64,000 bases of DNA from Volvox africanus (GCA_030268105.1 BSDZ01000112.1:1383501-1447500), one strand, 5' to 3'. Counted from the first letter of the stretch, positions 37,072 to 46,828 are shown. The notes: generated from the letters alone by a model not told the origin. Program-made: numbers and translations.

Positions 37072-37076
37072 TGTAA
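37072..37076 (+). terminator. Candidate TGTAA poly(A) signal
   Basis: TGTAA lies 171 bp after the stop of the membrane-anchored protein exon. Confidence 0.4.
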
Positions 37077-37380
37077 CAATGCATGATGTCAAGCTAGCTG
37101 AATATATGCAAATATATTGATTACTAAAATGCATATATAAGTTCGCTTATCGCCTTGTAGAGTCGCATTGACCCACGCATAGGCGATAATCAAACCATAA
37201 TACAACAGTACGGAGGGAATGATTGCTGACGCATTGATGGAGGCATTTTTGAAAATGAAGCACACATGGTGTCATCAGGAGATGAGGATAAACGTGGCCT
37301 GAGGTGAAGACGGCTGAAGGAGTTTTAGACATAGTACCTGATGCACGCAAAAACTAAGGCACACATATCATTGGATACGG

Positions 37381-37560
37381 ACTCAACCCAGTGCTGAATG
37401 CATGTTGATAGTTGAATGGCCATTAAGGGTGAAGACGGATATGTTCGTACAGAGTGTGCCAGTAGTACAAGAGATGGCCCTGTACGGGAGGTAGCAGTAC
37501 GGGAGGTACCGAAGGTGATGTATGGGAGATTACGCCTTTTACGAAGATGCCATTTAAGTC
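37381..37560. repeat. Dispersed repeat, copy 1, with gtacgggaggta units
   Basis: It contains gctgaatgcatgttga, then taagggtgaaga, then gtacgggaggta-type units. The same order of words recurs at 39590-39905. The two copies bracket the Copia relic at 37,897-39,480. Confidence 0.55.
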
Positions 37561-37896
37561 ATTCAATAACATAGGTTATTCCCAATGCTAACCCACATGG
37601 ATTTGGGCTATCAATCGATGGATGAAAGACAAAGATGTGTGCACTAAAGGGGTGCAATGAGCTTTTTGTCCACTGACAAAGGTGCCTCTCACCCACGTCC
37701 CATGACTGCCCCAGTCATGAGACGCCTTAAAAGATGATCCAAGACAATGTCCCAGATGGAAACGTGAATCAGAGGGTTAATTACCATTTTCGATAGCAAA
37801 TTCACCTGTTAGGATTAGGAGTGGAACCTGGATGGGCCGACCTGGGATTGGATGACTTTGCCACGTAAAAACCAGTTTCGATGACATGAGCAGTAT

Positions 37897-39480
37897 TGTT
37901 AACTTACTAATAACGTAACGGTACCGCCGCGGGTACTATCACCCTAGACCCGTAACGACGATGGCGTCAACCCGTAGCTTAGCGATGGGCGGTACGGAGC
38001 GCACCAGCGCGTCCGCACAATATAGACGAATCGTTTCCTTTGTTTTCTAAATTTCTTCATCATCATCATCATCATCTTCTTCTTCTTCTTCATTTTATTC
38101 TTACCATCTGGGTCATTCTACCAACTCATCTTTGTTCTTTCTTTACAATTTCTTTTCCATCTACTGCTTTCTGATTTCTACCACTTGTAACGATTCAATC
38201 TATCACGTCAATTATCCCGCCAAATCATGTTCTTCTATTACGCACGCTTTCTATAGCTCCTTGTACCTTGTAACCAACCAACGTTTTGCCATCAGTTGTG
38301 CCAATCTAAGAGGTTATGAGCCCTGCGGCGTTCGGAGCCGCGTATACTTTGGAAGAGGAGTTATCTGGACTGATAATCGGGAATTAGGGACTGCAAGCAC
38401 CATTGCAGCGTTTTTGGAATCAAAGCTGGTCTGCGCCGCCGGAAATGCGCCGTGAGGATTTTTGGACAACAAGGACAACGTTTTTGGTTTGCCAACAAGG
38501 ATGACAGCGATTGTAGGCCTACATGTGGGTTCATCACGAGACCTGATCTGAGATTGGCTGACCATCTGAGTCACAACAACTATGCAACGTGGTGATACCG
38601 GTTCAAGGATATGATGCGGGAGCGCAAACTAGGTAAGCAGTCGCGAGGAGAACCAATGATGGCAACTTTGGGCAGCCGGCAACAATCATGGCTGATCCTC
38701 AAGACTTGCTTATAAGGATCCGAACCCAAGGTCGTATAGAGGTAATATGCGACATGGAGGACATCAGCTTTTGTTTGGAGTTTGTGATGGCGATGGCGAC
38801 GGCTTTGGGCGAACGCGCCAGAACCGTGGTTAATAATCGAGGTTGGGCCAAACAGTTCAGATATCATAACGATCCTTTCTAAGGAGATGGACTGGCTATA
38901 ATTTCGAGGTCGCCGCCCAAGGCAATCTCTGGCAAATGCGCATGTTAGCCGCGCGTATTCAAAGAAGACGACGCTAAGGAGGAGCTCAGCAATCAAGCCT
39001 TGGTTGCGTTTTGTAGGCTTAATCGGAAGCACGGAGGAAATTTTCTGGTTATTTATGAGTTACAGCGACACCGACACCAAGATGGAACGGGCTGGCGATA
39101 ACTTCGCGAGGAATCCGAGTTTCTATAGCATTTTCATGTTAAAGGCCTTTCGAATTTGGTTTCCATATGCTGGACAACCTATGGCGCGACGATTTGCACA
39201 TTTGTTGGTCAAGACGATCAGGCTTCAGCTGTTTCGATATCAATATAGGAAATGTTTCAATTGGTGCTTGATCAATTTGTTTTACTCAAGCACATCACGG
39301 CGATTTGTGGCAGTTCGCAGTCTGGAGCCATCTACTTCACCTGTGAGTGGGATGTGCATGCTAGCCGTCCGTCATGATGCACGCTTTACAGGAAACGCTT
39401 ATGATGCGAAAGTTGGCGATCATGATGACAACGAGGTCACTTTGTGCGGTTCGGAGTAATGCGTGATTGTAGCAGCAGTA
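37897..39480 (+). mobile_element. Copia-like relic with LTR, primer-binding site and gag piece
   Basis: The sequence GGTTATGAGCCC at 38312-38323 equals the primer-binding site of the intact-ended Copia downstream, but on the plus strand. A candidate 5' LTR runs from TGTTAACTTA at 37897 to 38311; its end, CTAAGA, is not the canonical CA, so it may be mutated. At 38554-38634 the frame reads LADHLSHNNYATW, a TGA stop at 38593-38595, then YRFKDMMRERKL. This parallels the gag start of the other element (LDLNNYCTWAYRFENLC). No integrase, RT or 3' LTR was recognised, so the right end is approximate. Confidence 0.5.
38055..38092. repeat. Compound microsatellite (cat)n(ctt)n
   Basis: Six cat units pass directly into about five ctt units, inside the candidate LTR of the plus-strand Copia relic. 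Confidence 0.9.
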
Positions 39481-39589
39481 GGGCTTTGAGAAGAGGAGAC
39501 CGTGGAGCCCTTTCATGGCTAGTCACTTTTGTCGTTACGACGGATTAATGATTAAAAACACCATACTATTGGTCAATAATGATGGATAC

Positions 39590-39905
39590 GGGAGATACAG
39601 TGTTGATGTACGAATATACCACTCCATGCTGAGTGCATGTTGACACAGGAGTTGCCAGTAAGGGTGAAGATGTTCATGCTAGTGCGGGAGGTACCGGTAG
39701 GACCAGAGACCGTTGTCTACGGGCGGTACCCAAGGTGTTGTACGTGAGGTACCAATACGGGAGATGGCCGTACGGGAGGTACCGGAGGTACTGTACGGGA
39801 GACATCCGTACGGAAGATGCCGTAGTCATTGTACGGGATGTACTGGAGGTGTAAGTACGGGGGGTATCCGTACGGGAGACACCGGAATACCAAGTGTACA
39901 GGAGA
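39590..39905. repeat. Dispersed repeat, copy 2: degenerate gtacgggaggtacc array
   Basis: About ten diverged units of the form tacggga/ggtaccgga/ggt are arranged head to tail, preceded by gctgagtgcatgttga and taagggtgaaga as in copy 1. Many units are palindromic around the ggtacc core. Confidence 0.65.
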
Positions 39906-39972
39906 TAGTGATGCGCCTTTGCAGACGTTGATGGGTAACCTAGGATATACCCTTTTATTGGTCACAGATGTT

Positions 39973-39977
39973 GACAC
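39973..39977. other. Copia target-site duplication, left copy (gacac)
   Basis: The identical 5-mer is found at 44234-44238 just outside the other LTR. Five bases is the usual Copia duplication length. Confidence 0.9.
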
Positions 39978-40331
39978 TGTTGAGGAGATCGAGGAAGTAT
40001 ACCGCTGCAATGATGTATTACAGTAGTCAGAAGAGGTCAGAAGTATAAGACACTAGACGATTGCTAGCTGTTGGGTGACTATTGCAGAGCTCAGGCACCC
40101 TTAAATACTAGTTCTGATGGCTACTGATCAACCACTCCCTGGAGCACTGCAGTCAAGTGTCTATGCAGTTCTCTACCATTGGGTAGTTGCCCAGCACCTA
40201 CCACCAGCAATTTCCTACCACTTGGCTGCTCAGCACCTATCACCTTGCACACTGCAACTGCCTGTCACAACTGCCGCCCTGCAACTGCTAGATAGGTAAC
40301 TGTGACGGTTTGCACCGTCCACAACTTAAAA
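39978..40331 (-). repeat. Copia 3' LTR
   Basis: 354 bp, minus orientation, one copy of the 105-bp internal repeat. The start is TTTTAAG where the other LTRs have TGTTAAG, so the first G has mutated. It ends CTCAACA. Confidence 0.9.
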
Positions 40332-40341
40332 CGCCCCCTCG
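40332..40341 (-). other. Polypurine tract of the Copia element
   Basis: Minus strand reads CGAGGGGGCG, directly before the 3' LTR. This is the expected site for plus-strand DNA priming. Confidence 0.7.
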
Positions 40342-41155
40342 GTGCAAACCTCCACTAGGCTACGCCCATAGAGGCACGGCACCACTCAAACTTAGCTTCA
40401 CCTAAAGCCTTTTTCATCACATCAGCCACCATCTTCTCCGTGGGACAGTACCTTAGCTCAACCTCCCCACTAGCGACCCGCTCTCTGACGAAATGATGCA
40501 CCACATCAATGTGTTTCGACCGTTGGGACGTCATAGGGACGTTGTTGCTGATATTCATCGCCCCCTGGGAATCAACCTTGATAATCATGGGAGAAGTATT
40601 CTTCAGATCATCAGCCAGTTTTGACAGCCAAAGAGCTTCTCACACCGCACTTGAAAGAGCTTGATACTCTGCCTCCACTGACGATACTGCCACGGTACGC
40701 GGCAGTTGACTGCTCCAACTTATCGCAGTACCGTTCACTCGGAAAACATAACTGGTAGTTGATCTGCGGGTAGCTGTGTCTCCTGCCCAATCTGAGTCAC
40801 TGTAGCCATCCAGCTGTAGCCCTTGTCCTCCAGGAAACCGAAGACCCATCTCTCGAGTACCCGCCAGGTACCTCAGCACCCCCTTTGCCGCACTCATTGC
40901 AGCGCGGGTAGGCTTAGACATGGACCGGGAAAGCACACTCAGGGCATAAGCCAGGTCGGGGCGCGTGCTTACTGCAAGGTAGTTGAGTTCTCCCACCAGA
41001 GCTCTGTAAGGTGTTGGGTCCTCCAGCAGTTCGCTTTCATCAGTCACTGGAGTAGCCCTTGTACCCATTGCCAGAGGAGTAGCCCGATCTTTGGCATCCA
41101 GCATGTTGTGCCGTTCCAAGATCTGCTCAATATACCGAGACTGACTCAATAAAAT

Positions 41156-41171
41156 ATCACCATCTTTCTCA
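41156..41171. other. 16-bp target-site duplication, left copy
   Basis: atcaccatctttctca is repeated exactly at 41543-41558 on the far side of the SINE-like insertion. Confidence 0.9.
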
Positions 41172-41542
41172 GTTCGAATCCGTGTCGGGGCAAAATGGCG
41201 TAGGGGGAATGCAGCTTGGATAGCCCGATTCTACGGAGTTGGGTCCGAGTCCGCTCCCGGCGTTTGAGAGGGATAGCCCGTGAAGTGCGCATCTGCGGCC
41301 CGTAACTGGACTGATGGTGCGGGGTGGTTTGACATCCACCTAAATGCCAGTAGATCCGAATGGGCTGGCACATGGATAGGGGCCGTAGAGAGCAAGGAAA
41401 CTCTGCGTAACCAAACAACAGGTGATCTCTAGCGGCCTCAGATGAAGACGCTGAGGTACGCGTGCCCACTCGGTTAAAATCCCGGAGATCCCCATAATAC
41501 ACGCCAGCCCGCAAGGGCGGAGTAACCATAATAATAATAATA
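41172..41542 (+). mobile_element. SINE-like insertion in Copia RT
   Basis: 371 bp between perfect 16-bp duplications. It begins GTTCGAATCC, which matches a pol III B-box, and ends in an (ataat)-type tail of about five ATA/TAA repeats. A long exact duplication and a short-repeat tail are hallmarks of target-primed reverse transcription. The absence of an A-box upstream suggests 5' truncation at the B-box. It carries no long conserved frame. Removing it rejoins the RT frame of the host element. Confidence 0.75.
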
Positions 41543-42788
41543 ATCACCATCTTTCTCATGATGAATATCCATGCCCAGAAATACCCGGGCCTCCCCAAGG
41601 TCTCGAATCTTGAAGCACTGGCCAATTGCTTCTTTCACTTCCCGCACCAGTTCTAAGTCGTCTGACGCCACACATGCATCATCCACAAGAACCAGTGCAA
41701 TCACTACTCCCCTCTCATCAACCTTCAGAAACATAGCCGGATCTGACTTAGATGGGAACAGCCCAATCTCTGCAAACTTCTCACACAGCTTGTCGTACCA
41801 GCACCGTGGTGCCTGCTTCAGGCCATATATGGACTTATGCAGGTGACACGCTAGACTTGGGGTCTCCGACTCATACCCCGGTGGCTGCTCCATCCAAAGA
41901 TCCTCCTTCAATTCCCCATTCAAAAACGCAGTTGTCACATCTAGTTGGTGGATGGGCATCTTCCTAGCCGCCGCAACCGCTAGGAGGGCTCGAAAAGATG
42001 AGCCACGGGATGTCGGTGCAAAAAGCTCACCATAATCCACCCCCTCTGCTGTACGAAGCCTTTTGCTTCTAAGCGCGCCTTGAACCGCTCAACACTACCA
42101 TCCTGGTTGCGCTTAACCTCCTTAAAAACCCAGCGACACGGAATCAGCTTGGTGCCAAGTGGGGGCCTTTCCAAGGTCCAGGTCCCATTCGCCAACTAAT
42201 GGCTAACCCTAATGGCTAATCTCGTCATCCATAGCCTTCTTCCACTCACTGGCCTGTGCTGTGGCTGCCGCCACATGGACCCGGCCTGTAACTGACCTAG
42301 GTTCCTCATCGCGCCACCACTCAGAAGGCCGTTTGCGATCACGCACAGGATACCTAGATGCAAAACCTTCCCTGGCATCAGCAGCACCCACAGATGGGCC
42401 AGCACCAGGTGAGCTCACTGAGGGGCCTGCACCCGAAGTACCAGCACCCCCTGCTGGACCGTTACTGTTATCTCCTGCACCGGTGGACGGTGATCCACCA
42501 CCCTGGGTTTGGGGGGCCGGTTCACAGTCATCCTCATCATCACTATCAGAATCCCAATTACCTGCAACTGGATTCTGCCATCTTATTGTTTTCTGCACAC
42601 GACCAGCTTGCCTAGGAGATTGCAGACCAACATTCCGCTCATCAAAGGTGACATCAGTGTGCACAGACACTACATGGTTAGGAAACATGACGCGGTACTG
42701 GTCTGCATCACCATACCCAACCAGGACACCCTTGCGGCTCACCGGATCTACCTTGTTGCGCTTCTCCTTGGGATTATGAACATATGCC

Positions 42789-43034
42789 CCTGGAGTTCCA
42801 GGTTTTACCCCGACTGAGAGCGGGCCAAAGACCCTAATGTTAAGGGCACTAGCGGAGTTGACGCCTTAGTTGATTCGGCAGATTCCGCTGGATGCTGGTG
42901 GTGGGTGCTGAACCTGGGAAAACCACTGATTTCGGAGAAGTCGGAAAGGGAGACTGGATGAGGGTGCCCCGAAACACCGGGGAAGGGGACTGCCAGGTTA
43001 GTGGCCACGGGTGATGTACACCCCTATCCTACAC
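42789..43034. mobile_element. 246-bp unclassified insertion in Copia integrase
   Basis: It is flanked by acatatgcc at 42780-42788 and again at 43035-43043, a 9-bp duplication. It splits the Copia frame right after GCTAYV and resumes with AYVHNP. No terminal inverted repeats are obvious. The duplication length would fit a MULE- or hAT-type DNA element. Confidence 0.6.
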
Positions 43035-43663
43035 ACATATGCCGTACAGCCAAACACACGCAGGTGACTCACATTGGGCTGCTCCCTTAAGAAAGCTTCA
43101 TAGGGGGTGCACGGCAAGCCGGAGACTAGTGAAACATTCTGGAGATAATTCGCCGTAGACACAGCCTCAGCCCACATGAAATGAGGCAGTTGAGACTCGG
43201 CCAACAGAGCACGCATCTTCTCTAACAGAGTCCTATTCAAGCGTTCAGCAGCCCTATTCTGCTCAGGTGCATACCCCACCGTAGGACCATGCCTAATCCC
43301 TTTCGTACGGAAAAACTCCTGCAGGGGACTGTTGATAAACTCACCCCCTCGATCAGATCGCACCTCCTTGACCCGAAAGCCACTGTATGTCTCCAGTTGA
43401 TTCACCATAGTTACCACCTTGTCCTTCACCGCCTCTTTGGTAGGTGACAGTCCTTCACATTCTTCACCAACAACGTCTTCACTCGCTCTGATGCTGCGAC
43501 CTCCACATCTGTAAGCGGATCTGTTAATAGAGCCCTCTTCAAGTTGTGCTCAGCACACAGGTTCTCAAACCGATAGGCCCATGTACAGTAGTTGTTGAGA
43601 TCGAGGGGTTCTGCCAACTTGTCCTTGCCCATGATAATCGTGCTTATCTCAGAGCGCCAAGGC

Positions 43664-43676
43664 GGGGCTCATAACC
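43664..43676 (-). other. Copia primer-binding site (half-tRNA-iMet type)
   Basis: Minus strand GGTTATGAGCCCC directly follows the 5' LTR. Its complement ends GGGGCTCATAACC, the anticodon arm of initiator tRNA-Met with CAU in the loop, not a tRNA 3' end. Drosophila copia is known to prime from the 5' half of tRNA-iMet, cut in the anticodon arm. Confidence 0.7.
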
Positions 43677-44233
43677 TGTTGAGGAGATAGAGGAAGTATA
43701 TGATGTATTACAGTAGTCAGAAGAGGTCAGAAGTATAAGACACTAGACGATTGCTAGCTGTTGCGTGACTATTGCAGTGCTCAGGCACCCTTAAATACTA
43801 GTTCTGATGGCTACTGATCAACACTCCCTGGAGCACTGCAGTCAAGTGTCTATGCAGTTCTCTACCATTGGGTAGTTGCCCAGCACCTACCACCAGCAAC
43901 TTCCTACCACTTGGCTGCTCAGCCCCTATCACCTTGCACACTGCACTCAAGTGTCTATGCAGTTCTCTACCATTGGGTAGTTGCCCAGCACCTACCACCA
44001 GCAACTTCCTACCACTTGGCTGCTCAGCCCCTATCACCTTGCACACTGCAGTCAAGTGTCTATGCAGTTCTCTACCATTGGGTAGTTGCCCAGCACCTAC
44101 CACCAGCAACTTCCTACCACTTGGCGGCTGCTCAGCACCTATCACCTTGCACACTGCAACTGCCTGTCACAACTGCCGCCCTGCAACTGCTAGATAGGTA
44201 ACTGTGACGGTTTGCACCGTCCACAACTTAACA
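43677..44233 (-). repeat. Copia 5' LTR, also first LTR of the array
   Basis: 557 bp, TGTTAAG to CTCAACA on the minus strand. It is longer than the 3' LTR because it holds three copies of the 105-bp internal repeat. It lacks an 8-bp piece (ccgctgca) near its left end that the other LTRs have. Confidence 0.92.
43841..44158. repeat. 105-bp minisatellite inside the LTR (three copies)
   Basis: Copies start at 43841, 43946 and 44051. The third is 108 bp, with a 3-bp ggc addition. Copy number across LTRs in the window is 3, 2, 1, 2, 1, 1, 1 along the array and 1 in the Copia 3' LTR. Because 105 is a multiple of three, it creates spurious repetitive open frames. Confidence 0.95.
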
Positions 44234-44342
44234 GACACATGTTGGAAGTTAGGAACATAGACCTCAAGGAGATGTATTCAGCCCTAGGTCTGAGGGTTTT
44301 GCCTTTCCTTTCTTATATGAGAGCAACTCTCTCGCGTCAATT

Positions 44343-44707
44343 TGTTAAGTTCTGGACGGTGCAAACCGTCGCTGTTACCTATCTAGCAGTTGCAGGGCGG
44401 CAAGGTGGTAGCTGTGACAGGCAATTGCAGGGTGCAAGGTGGTAGGTGCTGGACAGCTGCCAAGTGGTAGAAAGTTGCTGGTGGTAGGTGCTAGGTAGGT
44501 ACCCAAGGGGAGACACTTGACTGCATAGACACGTGACTGCAGTGCGTTGGGAGTGGTTGATCAGAAGCCATTAGTAGTATTGAAGGGTGCCTGAACTCTG
44601 CAGTAGTTACCCAACAGCTAGCAATCGTCTAGTATCTCATACTTCTGACCTCTTCTGACTACTGTAATACTTCATAGCAGCAGTATACTTGCTCTATCTC
44701 CTTTACA
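44343..44707 (+). mobile_element. Solo LTR in inverted orientation, with caatt duplication
   Basis: TGTTAAGTTCTGG to CTTTACA, 365 bp, clearly the same LTR family but diverged from the array LTRs. It is flanked by caatt at 44338-44342 and 44708-44712, so it arose from an independent insertion followed by LTR-LTR recombination. Copies occur in later units at 47388-47752, 50328-50692, 53373-53737, 56313-56677, 59253-59617 and 62193-62557. Confidence 0.9.
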
Positions 44708-44714
44708 CAATTAT

Positions 44715-44735
44715 CCCACCTATCCAATAGGTGGG
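44715..44735. other. Perfect 9-bp hairpin
   Basis: cccacctat, loop cca, ataggtggg. It sits between the solo LTR and the relic LTR end and is repeated in every unit. Function unknown. Confidence 0.85.
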
Positions 44736-44737
44736 CG

Positions 44738-45444
44738 TGTTAAGGAGATAGAGGAAGTATACTGCTGCTCCTTCACTCGGCTACACCCATACAAACTTAC
44801 TAATAACCACCTGCAAAACTATATTATTTGATAATGAGTGCATTAAATCTTCATTACCAAATAAGCCGCTGTTTGTAATACTGTCTTGTTTGTACAAACT
44901 TACGCTTGTGATTTAATTAGCCAAAATTGGTGCAAACTCATCTTTAAAAATCGATACCAAACTTAAATTTCTAAAGATTTAATTTCGACATTAACAGACG
45001 GGGTTTTTGATGAGGTAACAAGATGGCAAAATCGGCCACTTGATAGCGTTTATATTTGGACTGTATCCATGTAAAGTCCCGGGATAATAATATTGTAATT
45101 AACAAGGCTGTGTTTTTAACCGCTCCATTCAGTAAGAAAGTTAGGTGTAAAATATTCCATAAAAAAATACTTTTTAAACCCATCCCACAAACTAAAATGC
45201 TATTTAACTTTAAGGTTAAAAGATGATAAACCCTGGTTATACTATTCTCACTTACTCGTAACAGATATTGCTGTAAGTTTTTTAGGCACGGCAACACTTA
45301 TATTTGACTTCACCTAAAGCCTTTGTCATCGCATCAGCCACCATCTTCTCCGTGGGGCAGTAATTCGCTCAACCTCCCACCTAGCGACCCGCTCTCTGAC
45401 AAAATGATGCATGACATCAATGTGTTTTGACCGTTGGGACGTCA
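44738..45444 (-). mobile_element. Relic Copia 3' end within the array unit
   Basis: A 32-bp LTR end (44738-44769, tgttaaggagatag to tgctgct) runs straight into sequence matching the DNA just inside the 3' LTR of the intact-ended Copia (ggctac-cccata). After an AT-rich insertion it continues with the end of RNase H (TSQRSKHIDVMHHFVRERVA), now frameshifted. It stops being Copia-like at 45444. This is a third, older copy of the same family and is present in every unit. Confidence 0.85.
44792..45282. mobile_element. AT-rich insertion in the relic, MITE-like
   Basis: About 490 bp of AT-rich DNA splits sequence that is contiguous in the other Copia. It begins caaacttac and ends gtaagttttt, giving short inverted ends AAACTTAC, and the junctions fit a TA duplication. 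The 108-codon minus-strand frame here shows no known domain and is probably chance. Confidence 0.5.
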
Positions 45445-46828
45445 GGCAAGGGCCCGAATAGTGATATTCGGTTGCTGAACAATCACTGCGACCTCCACAC
45501 TTCATACACTCGCGAACCATATGCGGTAAACGTTGTGTAATGATATAAGAAATATTATTTCTCGGCGATTCCTAACAATATGATGCCTTGCGCCGTAATC
45601 TCTCAGAATTTGTTAATCTCGCTAAATCGCTACCATTATATGTATTTAATGTAATAGTCAGCTAAGCGCCCGGCCCCTCCCTGGGCCGTATTACTTGCTG
45701 TCATTCATTTGTATATGAGTGTTGCTCAATCTGAACATTTAGAACCTGTACATATGACTTTACAACAAAGAACTCTGAAGTGCATACATGGCTGTTCATG
45801 GCTAATTTTCTAATGATCTAACTATCTAATTATATTCTGGAGCAGCAAGCTGCCGGAGTGAGCAAGTCTGGGTAACGATCCGGGAAATTTGGAAAAAGCA
45901 AACCAATAGTAGCCAGGCAACAATGTCGCCAGATGGACCCGAACAAAGCAACCAAGAGCCACAGTTACACATCGAGCAGGCCCCCAAAATAGCCTTATCC
46001 GGCAAGCATAAGGCATAGCAGCTTGGCGTAGGCGTGAAAATTGACCATGAAAAGGAGCATGGGTAAGACGATGATGAACCAAATGCTTTCCAAATCCAGA
46101 CTTACTACAAGGCAGAATAGTTAAATTGTTGCACAGGATGGAATTGTATAACGAATTCACGCCACAATTTTCAGCACGGTTATTAATTTGTCATCGTATC
46201 AAGAATGTCATGCACATTCCTAACCGAAATTGTTTCATGGCTCGTGTTTCTGTTATTCTCCGTTATTTCTTATGCACATTGTTGAGTTGTGCGGTACAAG
46301 ACGTTTATGGTAAATTTTGGATTGCCGGCATGTGAAAGGCCCAAGATTGGAGCCTGGATGACCTGTGCCACTAGACGGGGACTGCCTTGACGGGCATAGG
46401 AAATGCCAGGGGCCAGCGGCTGTACAGTTGCAAAATGATAATAAGACTACGTTGACGCCGATCACACGGCTTATATTGCCGGAGTTGACGTGAGATCACA
46501 CGATGGGAAAGGACAGATTGGCTGACCCCTTCGTGTCTTAACAATTGTGTAATGTGGTCTTTCACGTTTGAAGCAGTGATGGAGGAACACGGACTTGACA
46601 GATGGTTAAGACGAAGACATTGCAAAAGACGTCAAATATATAATGCATGACGTCTATAATTAAAGCTGCAACAACTGCGAGCTGAGCCTGGGAGAGCAAC
46701 CTCATTCTCAACACCCAGCTTTTGGCTTTTGAAAAGAGAATAGAAACGGAGCAGAAATCGGAGGAATCATTTGCGTTTGCAAATCGGAGGAAGCAAACAA
46801 CGCTGGACAAGGGAGCAACCGTGGCGGG
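45445..46828. other. Unrecognised 1.38-kb part of the array unit
   Basis: No known domain is seen in any frame; the open frames (112, 99, 84, 70 and 69 codons) are conserved only because the copies are near identical. A small hairpin (ccgaat, loop, attcgg) lies at about 45453-45470. This part recurs in all following units. Confidence 0.6.

Larger units (their letters stand above)
40355..43632 (-). pseudogene. Copia gag-pol pseudogene
   Basis: Read from 43632 downward. A gag start (LDLNNYCTWAYRFENLC) runs about 65 codons, then jumps at about 43430 into mid-integrase (KEVRSDRGGEF, PEQNRAAERLNRTLLEKMR). The CCHC knuckle, protease, integrase zinc finger and first catalytic Asp are therefore missing. 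Integrase is interrupted by a 246-bp insertion after GCTAYV. The linker passes through a small duplication with stops near 42195, then RT follows (MANGTWTLERPPLG, VFKEVKRNQDGSVERFKARL, a frameshift near 42040, QLDVTTAFLNGELKEDLWM, YGLKQAPRCWY, and LVDD where YVDD is usual). A SINE-like insertion splits RT at 41172-41542. RNase H (SDSDWAGD, VSSVEAEYQAL) has a TGA at 40640-40642, then ends at 40355. Confidence 0.92.
39978..44233 (-). mobile_element. Copia LTR retrotransposon, complete ends, decayed interior
   Basis: The element reads on the minus strand. Both ends are LTRs (5' LTR 43677-44233, 3' LTR 39978-40331), flanked by perfect gacac duplications. Next to the 5' LTR is a primer-binding site, and next to the 3' LTR a polypurine tract. 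The interior holds a gag start, integrase, reverse transcriptase and RNase H in Copia order. It is not autonomous: gag is fused to mid-integrase by a deletion, there are stops and frameshifts, and two insertions interrupt pol. Its 5' LTR is also the first LTR of the tandem array to the right. Confidence 0.93.
43677..46828. repeat. Tandem array unit 1 (3,152 bp)
   Basis: Order within the unit: minus-strand LTR (43677-44233), 109-bp spacer starting gacac (the DNA right of the Copia insertion), plus-strand solo LTR (44343-44707), a hairpin, a relic Copia end with an AT-rich insertion (44738-45444), then about 1.38 kb of unrecognised DNA ending gtggcggg. The next LTR follows directly. Confidence 0.95.

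Noticed and set aside
43868..44201. Repetitive plus- and minus-strand open frames with 35-residue periods
   Set aside because: They arise because the LTR minisatellite is 105 bp, a multiple of three. No protein function is supported.
44212..44445. 77-codon plus-strand frame repeated seven times (44212, 47257, 50197 and so on)
   Set aside because: It spans the end of one LTR, the spacer and part of the inverted LTR. Its conservation reflects near-identical repeat units, not selection on a protein.
43677..44707. First impression of a 1-kb foldback or MITE element with long terminal inverted repeats
   Set aside because: The two arms are separate Copia LTRs in opposite orientation. One belongs to the element with gacac duplications and the other has its own caatt duplication.
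44971..45297. 108-codon minus-strand frame in the AT-rich insertion
   Set aside because: It is Leu-rich from AT-rich sequence, has no domain and no neighbouring coding signal.
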